NCBI GenBank assembly: GCA_964433905.1
Contig: CAYSSM010000028.1
Location: 1-7,368, forward strand
Length of the DNA: 7,368 nt
Direction of reading: 5' to 3'
Origin: CAYSSM01 sp964433905
GTDB taxonomy: Bacteria; Patescibacteriota; UBA1384; UBA12157; JAENIV01
Shown: piece by piece, positions 1 through 5,677 of the stretch
How the letters are laid out: the number at the start of each line of letters is the position of its first letter
How positions within the stretch are numbered: the stretch's first letter is position 1
The notes under the pieces: generated by a model
Told to the model about the DNA's origin: nothing
The model's database searches: none
The model's input: only the letters and a program-made list of their open reading frames with translations
Made by a program: the position numbers and the translations under genes

Positions 1-1337
1 TTAAACAAATTTTTTAAAGCCGTCCAATAAATTATCGGCACCATCATCATAAGAGAAATAATAATTAAGAATCTTTTTGACCGCCAGAATAAAATTGCTA
101 AAAATAAGAGGAAAAAACCATAGCGAAAAACAATACTGAACTTGGCAAAACTTGTACTAAAAATTACTCCACCAGACGACTTATAGAACTCGGTGATGGC
201 AGTTGAAAGGGTACTCGATCGTAATTCGATCGCCAGCCCCAACAGAACAAAAGCAACTGATTGAACCAGAAAAACCATCAGAATCTTTTTTAGAGTTTGC
301 TTGTAGTCTTGGTCTTTAAAATGACTGACTAAGTAAAAAAATCCGAAAAAGACGGTTGTAAAAAGTAGATAAAAGAAATGCGGCCCGTGAAGGACGATGA
401 GGATAAAACCAATCAGAAAATTTAAAACCAATAAATGCTTGTCGGATCTTTCTTTGAGAATATAGCTAAAAGCTAAAATCCAGCCGATAGGCAAAAAAAC
501 GAATTGAGCCAATGTGTCGGGCACGGCCATTCTCAAAAAAAGATATCCCGGGCCGCCGTAAATAGTAAAAATAAGCATTAAAATTGCCGCCAGACCTGCC
601 CAAATTTTATTTTTAAAAATCATTGATGACAGAAGATACCAAACTCCTATTACTACCACCACCAAAGGATAAAGGATGTTGGTCCAAACAGTAAAAATAC
701 TTAAATTAAAAATTTTACTTAAGCTGGCAAGAAAGATGTGCCAAACCGGATAAATGTAGGCCGGATTAATAAATTGAGTTTCAGTAAGAGCCAATGCTCG
801 GATATTTAACGATTCTCCTTCAAGAGCTTTACGAATGATTGATAAATGTAAATAGGGATCGCCGTCAAGCGACGGGCCTTTATAATGAATAATCCATAAA
901 ATAAAGATCCCGATAGCCAAAATTATAAGGAAAATTAAATTTTCGGCTTTCAATAAGTTGATTTTAACCGGATGAATTTCTGGCGGTTTTCTTAAGTCGT
1001 AAATCAAGGCCGCAAACAGTAAGATGACTATAATTAAGACCATCAATAACAAAACGGTATTTAAACTTAACGCTAAAACTATAGCCAGAAAGTTAATGGC
1101 AAAATAAAACGAAATGCCCAGCAGGAAGAAAACCATCAGCTGGCCGATAAAATTTTTGGGATGGTAGCGCAAAAATCGGTTTAACAGCCATCCGGGCAAA
1201 AAAATCAGATAGAAAAAGAATAAGCTGAAAATTAAGGGATTGGCCAAAACTTGCCCATAAGATAGAAGCCATAGAAGAACTCCGCCCAAAAGCGAGGAAA
1301 CATAGATTAAAAGATGACTATAATTTATAGTCTTCAT
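1..1337 (-). CDS. Polytopic membrane protein, GT-C glycosyltransferase-like (3' end cut by window edge)
   Basis: The frame opens at ATG 1337-1335 and stays open for 445 codons to the window edge, so the C-terminus is missing. The product is almost entirely hydrophobic, with about ten or more predicted membrane segments. It is a divergent paralogue of the gene just upstream (1404-3644). Shared landmarks are F-[LV]-P-G near residues 46-49, K-x-E-N-L-I-F at 130-136, G-D-P-x-x-H-L-S-I at 159-167, Y-P-V-W-H at 196-200, and R-M-A-V-P-D-T-L at 269-276. D160 and H164 fall at the same residue numbers in both proteins. Known of similar proteins: an acidic residue in a large outer loop is typical of GT-C enzymes that use polyprenyl-linked sugars. 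The glycosyltransferase role is therefore inferred; an unrelated transport role is possible. The upstream gap is 66 bp, and no Shine-Dalgarno sequence precedes the ATG. An extended -10 element sits 6 nt before it, pointing to leaderless translation. Confidence 0.85.
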   Translation of the reverse strand, partial: MKTINYSHLLIYVSSLLGGVLLWLLSYGQVLANPLIFSLFFFYLIFLPGWLLNRFLRYHPKNFIGQLMVFFLLGISFYFAINFLAIVLALSLNTVLLLMVLIIVILLFAALIYDLRKPPEIHPVKINLLKAENLIFLIILAIGIFILWIIHYKGPSLDGDPYLHLSIIRKALEGESLNIRALALTETQFINPAYIYPVWHIFLASLSKIFNLSIFTVWTNILYPLVVVVIGVWYLLSSMIFKNKIWAGLAAILMLIFTIYGGPGYLFLRMAVPDTLAQFVFLPIGWILAFSYILKERSDKHLLVLNFLIGFILIVLHGPHFFYLLFTTVFFGFFYLVSHFKDQDYKQTLKKILMVFLVQSVAFVLLGLAIELRSSTLSTAITEFYKSSGGVIFSTSFAKFSIVFRYGFFLLFLAILFWRSKRFLIIISLMMMVPIIYWTALKNLF

Positions 1338-1343
1338 ACTTTT

Positions 1344-1352
1344 AGTATAACA
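1344..1352 (-). promoter_or_regulatory. Extended -10 element 6 nt before the ATG of the partial membrane gene
   Basis: On the minus strand TGTTATACT occupies 1352-1344, followed by exactly six bases and then ATG (1337). This is a TGn extended -10 with 5 of 6 matches to TATAAT. Initiation about 7 nt downstream would place the transcript start at the ATG itself, giving a leaderless mRNA. No convincing -35 is present, which an extended -10 can tolerate. The same geometry recurs before the two genes upstream. Confidence 0.5.
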
Positions 1353-1365
1353 GATTTGCAATCTG
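1351..1365 (-). repeat. Short perfect inverted repeat, 6-bp arms
   Basis: CAGATT and AATCTG face each other across a 3-nt spacer (TGC on the plus strand). The repeat ends inside the extended -10 element at 1344-1352, sharing its TG. It could be an operator or a weak hairpin. It is not followed by a clear T-run, so it is not a convincing terminator for the upstream gene. Confidence 0.35.
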
Positions 1366-1371
1366 CGCGGA

Positions 1372-1393
1372 AATTAATTTTGCTAAATTAATT
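1372..1393 (-). repeat. AT-only inverted repeat, 9-bp arms with 4-nt loop
   Basis: AATTAATTT (1372-1380) and AAATTAATT (1385-1393) are perfect reverse complements separated by TGCT. The repeat lies between the two candidate -10 elements in the 66-bp intergenic gap. With no G or C in the stem it would be a weak RNA hairpin. Because AATTAATT is itself self-complementary, the two arms also form a direct repeat. A regulator site or simple AT-rich coincidence are both possible. Confidence 0.3.
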
Positions 1394-1420
1394 ATAACAA
1401 ATTCTAAACTTTCAGGTCTA
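1391..1420 (-). promoter_or_regulatory. Second candidate promoter for the partial membrane gene
   Basis: On the minus strand TGTTATAAT (1399-1391) is a perfect extended -10. TAGACC (1420-1415) lies 18 bp upstream and matches 4 of 6 bases of TTGACA. Expected initiation near 1384 would give a leader of about 47 nt containing the 1351-1365 inverted repeat. The promoter overlaps the 3' end and stop codon of the upstream membrane gene. The sequence match is better than that of the closer element at 1344-1352, but the absence of a Shine-Dalgarno sequence in the leader leaves translation from this transcript unexplained. Confidence 0.45.
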
Positions 1421-3644
1421 ATTGCACCTGATCTTTATTAATTTTGTAGATAGCGGCTGAACTTTGATAAATTTTTGTGAAATATTGAGGGTATAAATCA
1501 AAAGGAGATTGGCTCTTTCCTGCTGGATATTGATAAATAAGATAATCGATATCCCCTTCATTTATCATCGCTAATTTTTTACCTATCGGAACATTAAAAT
1601 TATAGAGGTCTTCATATTTTTTAGTCGGTTCGGCATCAAAAGTGTAAGACGCCATATGGATATCAACAAGCGTAGGCAAAGTGTAATTAGCAAAGGTGTT
1701 AGTATCAAAAACCGATTTCGACGGAATATTTTCTTTAATAAAATCAATCGCCGCCATACCGCCGAATTTATCGGGGTTAATAAAGTCAGGACTTGGATCA
1801 GTTGCCTCACGGAAAAAATGCCGGTTTTGAACTTCTTTTTTGGCATAGTAACTTAAATGACCATAAGACGGCATGGCAAGAAAAAATACGATTATCAATG
1901 TGAAAATTAGCATCGTTACTGAATTTTTATATTCGGAAAAAGTAAAAAATTCTATTAAAGGCCGATGATATTTCTGAATTATAAAAATAATTACAGCAAT
2001 AAAAAATACAACTGAAATAAGCCAATAATAATTGGTATTTAACCAATTATGTAAAGACTGTGACACAAAGAATGCTTCGTACCAACTTTCAATTTGTTCT
2101 GTGCGATATTGAACCCAAATCACCCAAATTAGCAGTATTCCCAATATACTATCGATTAAATAACGAAAATACTTTGAGATATTTGTCAGTTTGGAAATTG
2201 CCCGGTCAATGAGAACAAGAACAAAACTTATCCCAAGTGCCCAAAGAACATAAGGCCATTCACCTAAGTTGGAATAAAGACGATTAACAAAAACATGGCT
2301 CAAATTTTGTCGCAAAATTTTATAGATAAAAGGAATATTAAAAACTATCGGCCCAACCAGAAAAACAGCTAAAAGGAAGGTTAAACGGCGATATTTTCTC
2401 AGGAAGATAATAATCAGAGACAAGAAGATATAAGGTAGTTGCAGATAAAGTGGAAATTTATAAAATCGGTCATTATTGGAGCCCTTTGTAACCGCTGAAA
2501 AAGCCTGAATATTGCCACTAATAGTATTGCTCTTTATTTGCAAAAATATAAGAATTGGCAAAACCAAAATCATATTGGCAAAAATCGCCAATAGTATTTT
2601 TTTAAAAACAAGCCTGAAATCGCTTTCGCGATATTTAAATATTATATAGATTACTGCGAAAAGCCCCATGGCCGAAAGGTAGTAGAAATATTGCGTCCAA
2701 TGAATCAGCCCCATGAAGGCTAAAAGCAACGATAAAACAATTAAATGCTTATAATTTGAGGATTTATTAAAGATATATTTAATTGCCAACGCAAAACTTA
2801 ACGGCATCAGCAATAAATTGTTAAGCGTATCAGGAACAGCCATTCGCGTATAAAGATACCCATTTTTACCAAAGTAATACAAGATAAACAAAAAAAGGGC
2901 TAAAATTGCCACATTGCGCTTGGGCAATATTTTTAGAAAAAACCAATACCAAACTGCAAAAACAAACAATGTAAGAATTGTAGGAATTTCACGGTAAAGA
3001 ACAAAAATATTTACTCTGGAAATTTTAGCCAGCAAACCCAAAAAAACATGCCAAACGGGAAAAATATATGTTGGATGGAATTGGTTTTTAAGATGGCTTA
3101 AATTTTCAATTGAAAGCGGTTGGCCTTCGATTGCTCTCCTCAAAATTGATAGATGATATAAAGGATCGCCGGTAAAATTAGTCCCTAACTGGTCGACAAC
3201 CGCCAAAACTAATAAAATTAAACCTGCCAAAAAAATAAAAATAAGATTTTCCAATTTGAAATATTGTTTGAAATTTAGTTTACCCTCTACAGGCCTATTG
3301 AGATCCAGAACAAAAGCCACTACGAAAATTAGACCAGAAAATATTACATTTAGCCAGATTAATTGACTTAAGGTAAAATGAAAACCAATGCCTATTGAAC
3401 CAATGATCAAGTTGTACAATAAACCAATCGTAAACCATAAAATAAATTGGCCCAAATTATCTTTTTGAAAATTTATCTTTAATACTCTCGAAATGGCAAA
3501 ACCCGGAACAAAGATAACCGTTAAAAAAATTAGTGAGATTGAAAAAGGTGTTTTTAGCCAACCTAAAAGAAACGCGAGGACTATTATAAGAATGAAAGGA
3601 CAATAGAGATAAATTAAAGATTGTCTTTTTGTAATTAAACTCAT
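1404..3644 (-). CDS. Polytopic membrane protein, GT-C glycosyltransferase-like, 746 aa
   Basis: This is a complete 746-residue integral membrane protein. About 15-17 hydrophobic segments lie between residues 10 and 592, followed by a soluble C-terminal domain of about 150 residues. Five hydrophobic stretches precede a long loop carrying G159-D160-P161-L-Y-H164. Next come Y-I-F-P-V-W-H near 193-199, R267-M-A-V-P-D-T-L274, and G312-L-I-H315. The tail holds A-I-D-F-I-K-E-N-I-P near 632-641 and D-I-D-Y-L-I near 698-703, a layout seen behind the membrane part of several GT-C families. I infer sugar transfer from a lipid-linked donor on the outer face; no experimentally known family member is recognised with certainty. 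The gene is 19 bp from the PHP gene upstream and paralogous to the truncated gene downstream. It has no Shine-Dalgarno sequence; an extended -10 lies 6 nt before the ATG at 3644. Membrane location is certain, enzyme activity is about even odds. Confidence 0.9.
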   Translation of the reverse strand: MSLITKRQSLIYLYCPFILIIVLAFLLGWLKTPFSISLIFLTVIFVPGFAISRVLKINFQKDNLGQFILWFTIGLLYNLIIGSIGIGFHFTLSQLIWLNVIFSGLIFVVAFVLDLNRPVEGKLNFKQYFKLENLIFIFLAGLILLVLAVVDQLGTNFTGDPLYHLSILRRAIEGQPLSIENLSHLKNQFHPTYIFPVWHVFLGLLAKISRVNIFVLYREIPTILTLFVFAVWYWFFLKILPKRNVAILALFLFILYYFGKNGYLYTRMAVPDTLNNLLLMPLSFALAIKYIFNKSSNYKHLIVLSLLLAFMGLIHWTQYFYYLSAMGLFAVIYIIFKYRESDFRLVFKKILLAIFANMILVLPILIFLQIKSNTISGNIQAFSAVTKGSNNDRFYKFPLYLQLPYIFLSLIIIFLRKYRRLTFLLAVFLVGPIVFNIPFIYKILRQNLSHVFVNRLYSNLGEWPYVLWALGISFVLVLIDRAISKLTNISKYFRYLIDSILGILLIWVIWVQYRTEQIESWYEAFFVSQSLHNWLNTNYYWLISVVFFIAVIIFIIQKYHRPLIEFFTFSEYKNSVTMLIFTLIIVFFLAMPSYGHLSYYAKKEVQNRHFFREATDPSPDFINPDKFGGMAAIDFIKENIPSKSVFDTNTFANYTLPTLVDIHMASYTFDAEPTKKYEDLYNFNVPIGKKLAMINEGDIDYLIYQYPAGKSQSPFDLYPQYFTKIYQSSAAIYKINKDQVQLDLKV

Positions 3645-3650
3645 ATTTAT

Positions 3651-3659
3651 AATATATCA
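3651..3659 (-). promoter_or_regulatory. Extended -10 element 6 nt before the ATG of the 746-aa membrane gene
   Basis: On the minus strand TGATATATT (3659-3651) is followed by six bases and ATG (3644). TATATT matches 5 of 6 bases of TATAAT and carries the TGn extension. It fills half of the 19-bp gap after the PHP stop codon. Initiation at normal spacing would fall on the start codon. No Shine-Dalgarno sequence is present. No -35 is visible, since the region upstream is PHP coding sequence. Confidence 0.45.
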
Positions 3660-3663
3660 CTTT

Positions 3664-4446
3664 CTATTCTTCTCGTTTTATCTCTTCCTCTAAAAAATCG
3701 GGTGAACGATGTTTGTGGCCATGAAGAATTGTATGAATAAGTAAGCGCAAACCCCGAGGAAAATAGAAAAAAGCGTATTTTAAAAGACCTAAATAAGACC
3801 AATTTTTATACAGAGCCCGAGTTTGGTGCTGAAGAATTGCTTTTCGATAATCTTTTGTCGTTTTACCCTCAAACAAAGTGTAACCCATGCCAATAGCTTC
3901 CAAAATATGAGCATCGGAGTTGCCAACTTCAGCGTTAAAAAGCAAGGTCTTATTTAAGATGCTGGCCGCTAAATTTTCGTCAGATAAAGTTGGTGTGGCA
4001 TTAACAATCTCCACAGCATCAATAAAGCTGTTATTGCGCAGGAGCGTTGTTGCGCCGATTCCATCCATAGTGGCGTACTTTGAATGATGCATTCTGGAGT
4101 GATAAAAGGGATGAGAGGCAATCGCCAACCCTTTTTGAACGCGGATACGGGCTAAAGTTTCCTGAACTGATAAACCGGCTGGGATTTCTTCTTTCAAAAA
4201 AAGACCGACAATATGGCCTTCTTGGGTTGTAATTTCCTCGCCAATAATCAGCTCAAAATGATATTTTTTTTCCTTCATCAATTCTTTAGCTTTAAGTGCG
4301 CCTTCGATGGTATCATGGTCGGTTATAGCGATCACATCCAAATCAGTTCTGTTTTGAGTGTACTCTAAAATATCTTCGATTTTTCCATCACCATCAGAGT
4401 AAATGCTATGAATATGATTATCGGCCTTGCCCAAATAAGAATTCAT
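3664..4446 (-). CDS. PHP-domain metal-dependent phosphoesterase (TrpH/COG0613-like)
   Basis: The 260-residue protein has the full set of PHP metal-site motifs: H11-x-H13 and D18 in N-H-I-H-S-x-Y-S-D, D43-H44 in I-T-D-H-D-T, E70/E71 in G-E-E-I-T, H78, H112 in S-H-P-F, E146 in V-E-I-V-N, and D178-x-H180 in N-S-D-A-H. PHP proteins of this group hydrolyse phosphoesters or nucleotide/oligonucleotide phosphates with a two- or three-metal centre; the substrate here is unknown. After the catalytic domain, residues 214-241 form a hydrophobic, aromatic stretch with basic residues, followed by H-G-H-K-H-R. I infer possible membrane attachment. PHP-fold phosphatases also occur in capsule loci (CpsB/YwqE type), but this sequence looks closer to TrpH. 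It lies 25 bp after the epimerase gene and 19 bp before the membrane protein gene. ATG 4446 places the first motif at the usual distance; there is no Shine-Dalgarno sequence. Confidence 0.93.
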   Translation of the reverse strand: MNSYLGKADNHIHSIYSDGDGKIEDILEYTQNRTDLDVIAITDHDTIEGALKAKELMKEKKYHFELIIGEEITTQEGHIVGLFLKEEIPAGLSVQETLARIRVQKGLAIASHPFYHSRMHHSKYATMDGIGATTLLRNNSFIDAVEIVNATPTLSDENLAASILNKTLLFNAEVGNSDAHILEAIGMGYTLFEGKTTKDYRKAILQHQTRALYKNWSYLGLLKYAFFYFPRGLRLLIHTILHGHKHRSPDFLEEEIKREE

Positions 4447-4452
4447 GAGTTA

Positions 4453-4461
4453 AGTTTAACA
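4453..4461 (-). promoter_or_regulatory. Extended -10 element 6 nt before the PHP gene ATG
   Basis: On the minus strand TGTTAAACT (4461-4453) is followed by six bases and ATG (4446). TAAACT matches 4 of 6 bases of TATAAT and has the TGn extension. TAGTCT lies 17 bp upstream with 3 of 6 matches to TTGACA. The element overlaps a small inverted repeat, GTTAAGTTTAAC at 4449-4460. Initiation at normal spacing would give a leaderless transcript. This is the weakest hexamer of the three similar sites. Confidence 0.4.
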
Positions 4462-4471
4462 ATTTTTAGAG

Positions 4472-5677
4472 CTAAAGACTATCTAAATGTTTTTTAATCA
4501 CTTTAGTTATTTTTAGATAAGCTTGGCCGTTGCCCAAAAAATTAGGATGATTTTTGGTCTGCCAGTTGGCGGAGGATAAATCTTTAGATAGCCGAACAAT
4601 TTTTTTTACATCGGTATCGGCAAGCCTGTTCCAACCACTCGCCACCGTTTCTATCCATTCGGTTTCTTTTCTTAATGTGATACAGGGTACTCGATCTAAA
4701 TAGGCCTCTTTTTGCACCCCGCCGGAGTCGGTTAAAATTAATCGGGCGTTGGTGGTTAAAGCCATCATCTCCATAAATCCAACTGGTTCGATGAGCTTGA
4801 TGTGCGGATGTTTAGCGATTTTTTTATCTAATCCGTAACCTTTAAGAAATTTAACCGTTCGGGGATGTGCCGGAAAAACGATTGTATTGTCATCCTGAGG
4901 CGTTAGCCGAAGGATCTCTTCGCTCGTCAAAGATCTGGCATTCGCCAGAGATTCCTCGCTTCTCTCGGAATGACCGATTTTAATAAACGCCTCAATAATA
5001 TTTTCCAAGTTTTGGCGAATATCGGTATTTTCTTGCCGGTGAACCGTGGCAAGAAGATATTTTTTGGGTTCTATAGTGTATTTCTTCATTATTTTTCGGA
5101 TTTCGCCCCTCGACTCTGCTCGGGGCAGGGATTTTTGATTTTTGATTTTCTTCCTAATATCGTACATCACATCGCCGACAAAATAGACGCCTTTCGTTAC
5201 CCCTTCGCCTTTTAAAATCTTTACGCTTGATAAGGTCGGAGCAAATAATAATTCGGCGATATGATCGGAAACTACCCGATTAATTTCCTCGGGCATTTCT
5301 CGGTTATACGAACGCATCCCCGCCTCAATATGGGCGACGGGAATGTGAAGTTTGACCGCCGCCAAAGCCCCGGCTACGGTTGAATTGGTATCACCGTAAA
5401 TAATTACCAAATCGGGTTTTTCTTTAAGCAAAACCTCCTCAATTTTTTCCAGCATTTTGGCCGTTTGTTTGCCCTGAATATCCGAACCTACGGCCAAATT
5501 ATAATCGGGTTTGAAAATTTTAAGTTCGCTAAAAAAGATATCGCTCATGTTGCCGTCGTAGTGTTGGCCGGTGTGAACTAAAATTTCTTTGGCAAATTTT
5601 CTTATTTCGCGAGAAATAAGCGGCGTTTTAATAAATTGCGGCCGGGCGCCGATAATAGATACGATTTTATATTTCAC
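4472..5677 (-). CDS. wecB: UDP-N-acetylglucosamine 2-epimerase, non-hydrolysing, with two repeat-derived insertions
   Basis: The enzyme interconverts UDP-GlcNAc and UDP-ManNAc in the cytoplasm (some relatives act on 3-substituted UDP-sugars), supplying precursors for surface polysaccharide. Family motifs are clear: G10-A-R-P-Q-F near the N-terminus, T-G-Q-H-Y-D at 36-41, Y-G-D-T-N at 94-98, H-I-E-A-G at 116-120, P-E-E-I-N-R at 129-134, T-V-H213-R-Q-E-N, H-P-R at 271-273, and T-D-S-G-G at 316-320. D96, E118, E131 and H213 correspond to the catalytic residues known in E. coli WecB. At 401 residues it is longer than the usual 360-380. The excess is explained by S183-G191 and about G235-D263, both encoded by repeat DNA. 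The start is GTG at 5677, preceded by AAGGA. It overlaps the upstream membrane gene by 11 bp, which suggests translational coupling. It looks more GC-rich than its neighbours. The substrate within the epimerase family is uncertain. Confidence 0.95.
   Translation of the reverse strand: MKYKIVSIIGARPQFIKTPLISREIRKFAKEILVHTGQHYDGNMSDIFFSELKIFKPDYNLAVGSDIQGKQTAKMLEKIEEVLLKEKPDLVIIYGDTNSTVAGALAAVKLHIPVAHIEAGMRSYNREMPEEINRVVSDHIAELLFAPTLSSVKILKGEGVTKGVYFVGDVMYDIRKKIKNQKSLPRAESRGEIRKIMKKYTIEPKKYLLATVHRQENTDIRQNLENIIEAFIKIGHSERSEESLANARSLTSEEILRLTPQDDNTIVFPAHPRTVKFLKGYGLDKKIAKHPHIKLIEPVGFMEMMALTTNARLILTDSGGVQKEAYLDRVPCITLRKETEWIETVASGWNRLADTDVKKIVRLSKDLSSANWQTKNHPNFLGNGQAYLKITKVIKKHLDSL
4889..4974. 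repeat. HSERSEES-type interspersed palindromic repeat inside the epimerase gene
   Basis: This 86-bp block begins GTCATCCTGAGG and ends CTCGGAATGAC, so its ends are imperfect inverted repeats. The arms extend inward for about 27-30 bp, and the centre has its own hairpin, CTGGC-ATTC-GCCAG at 4935-4948. On the minus strand it encodes G-H-S-E-R-S-E-E-S through P-Q-D-D, a peptide I recognise from translated intergenic repeats of many uncultured bacteria. CGATT occurs on both sides (4879-4883 and 4975-4979), exactly 96 bp apart, a multiple of three. It may be a target duplication, though 5 bp is short enough for chance. The reading frame is preserved. Confidence 0.75.
5105..5130. repeat. LPRAESR-type short repeat inside the epimerase gene
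   Basis: A GC-rich block with GCCCC and GGGGC as inverted ends (5105-5126), followed by AGGG, stands out in AT-rich surroundings. On the minus strand it encodes S-L-P-R-A-E-S-R-G, residues 183-191. I recognise this as a translation of a common short palindromic repeat in candidate-phylum genomes. It is flanked at 5131-5149 by a 7-bp tandem repeat (ATTTTTG, about 2.6 copies) that encodes the low-complexity K-I-K-N-Q-K. Together they sit in the linker between the two Rossmann domains, where extra length is likely tolerated. Confidence 0.55.

Noticed and set aside
208..220. The 13-mer AGGGTACTCGATC also found at 4684-4696
   Set aside because: It lies in unrelated coding contexts and different genes, with no extension of the match. 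One such coincidence is expected by chance in a window this size.
216..232. Two CGATCG palindromes 5 bp apart
   Set aside because: They are explained as codons for A-I-E-L-R-S in the membrane protein. No sign of an operator or methylation-site cluster elsewhere.
1351..1393. Rho-independent terminator for the 746-aa gene
   Set aside because: One stem is AT-only and the other is 6 bp with no following T-run, and promoter elements overlap both. A terminator is not supported.
1583..1846. Short open frame on the minus strand inside the 746-aa gene
   Set aside because: It is out of frame within a clearly coding region, its product has no recognisable features, and nothing suggests a start site.
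4889..4974. CRISPR repeat or small RNA gene
   Set aside because: There is a single copy with no spacer array, it is translated in frame, and its ends match the pattern of an interspersed palindromic element.
4970..5215. Plus-strand open frame across the epimerase gene
   Set aside because: It lies antisense to a conserved enzyme and is kept open partly by the repeat sequence. It has no ribosome site or family features.
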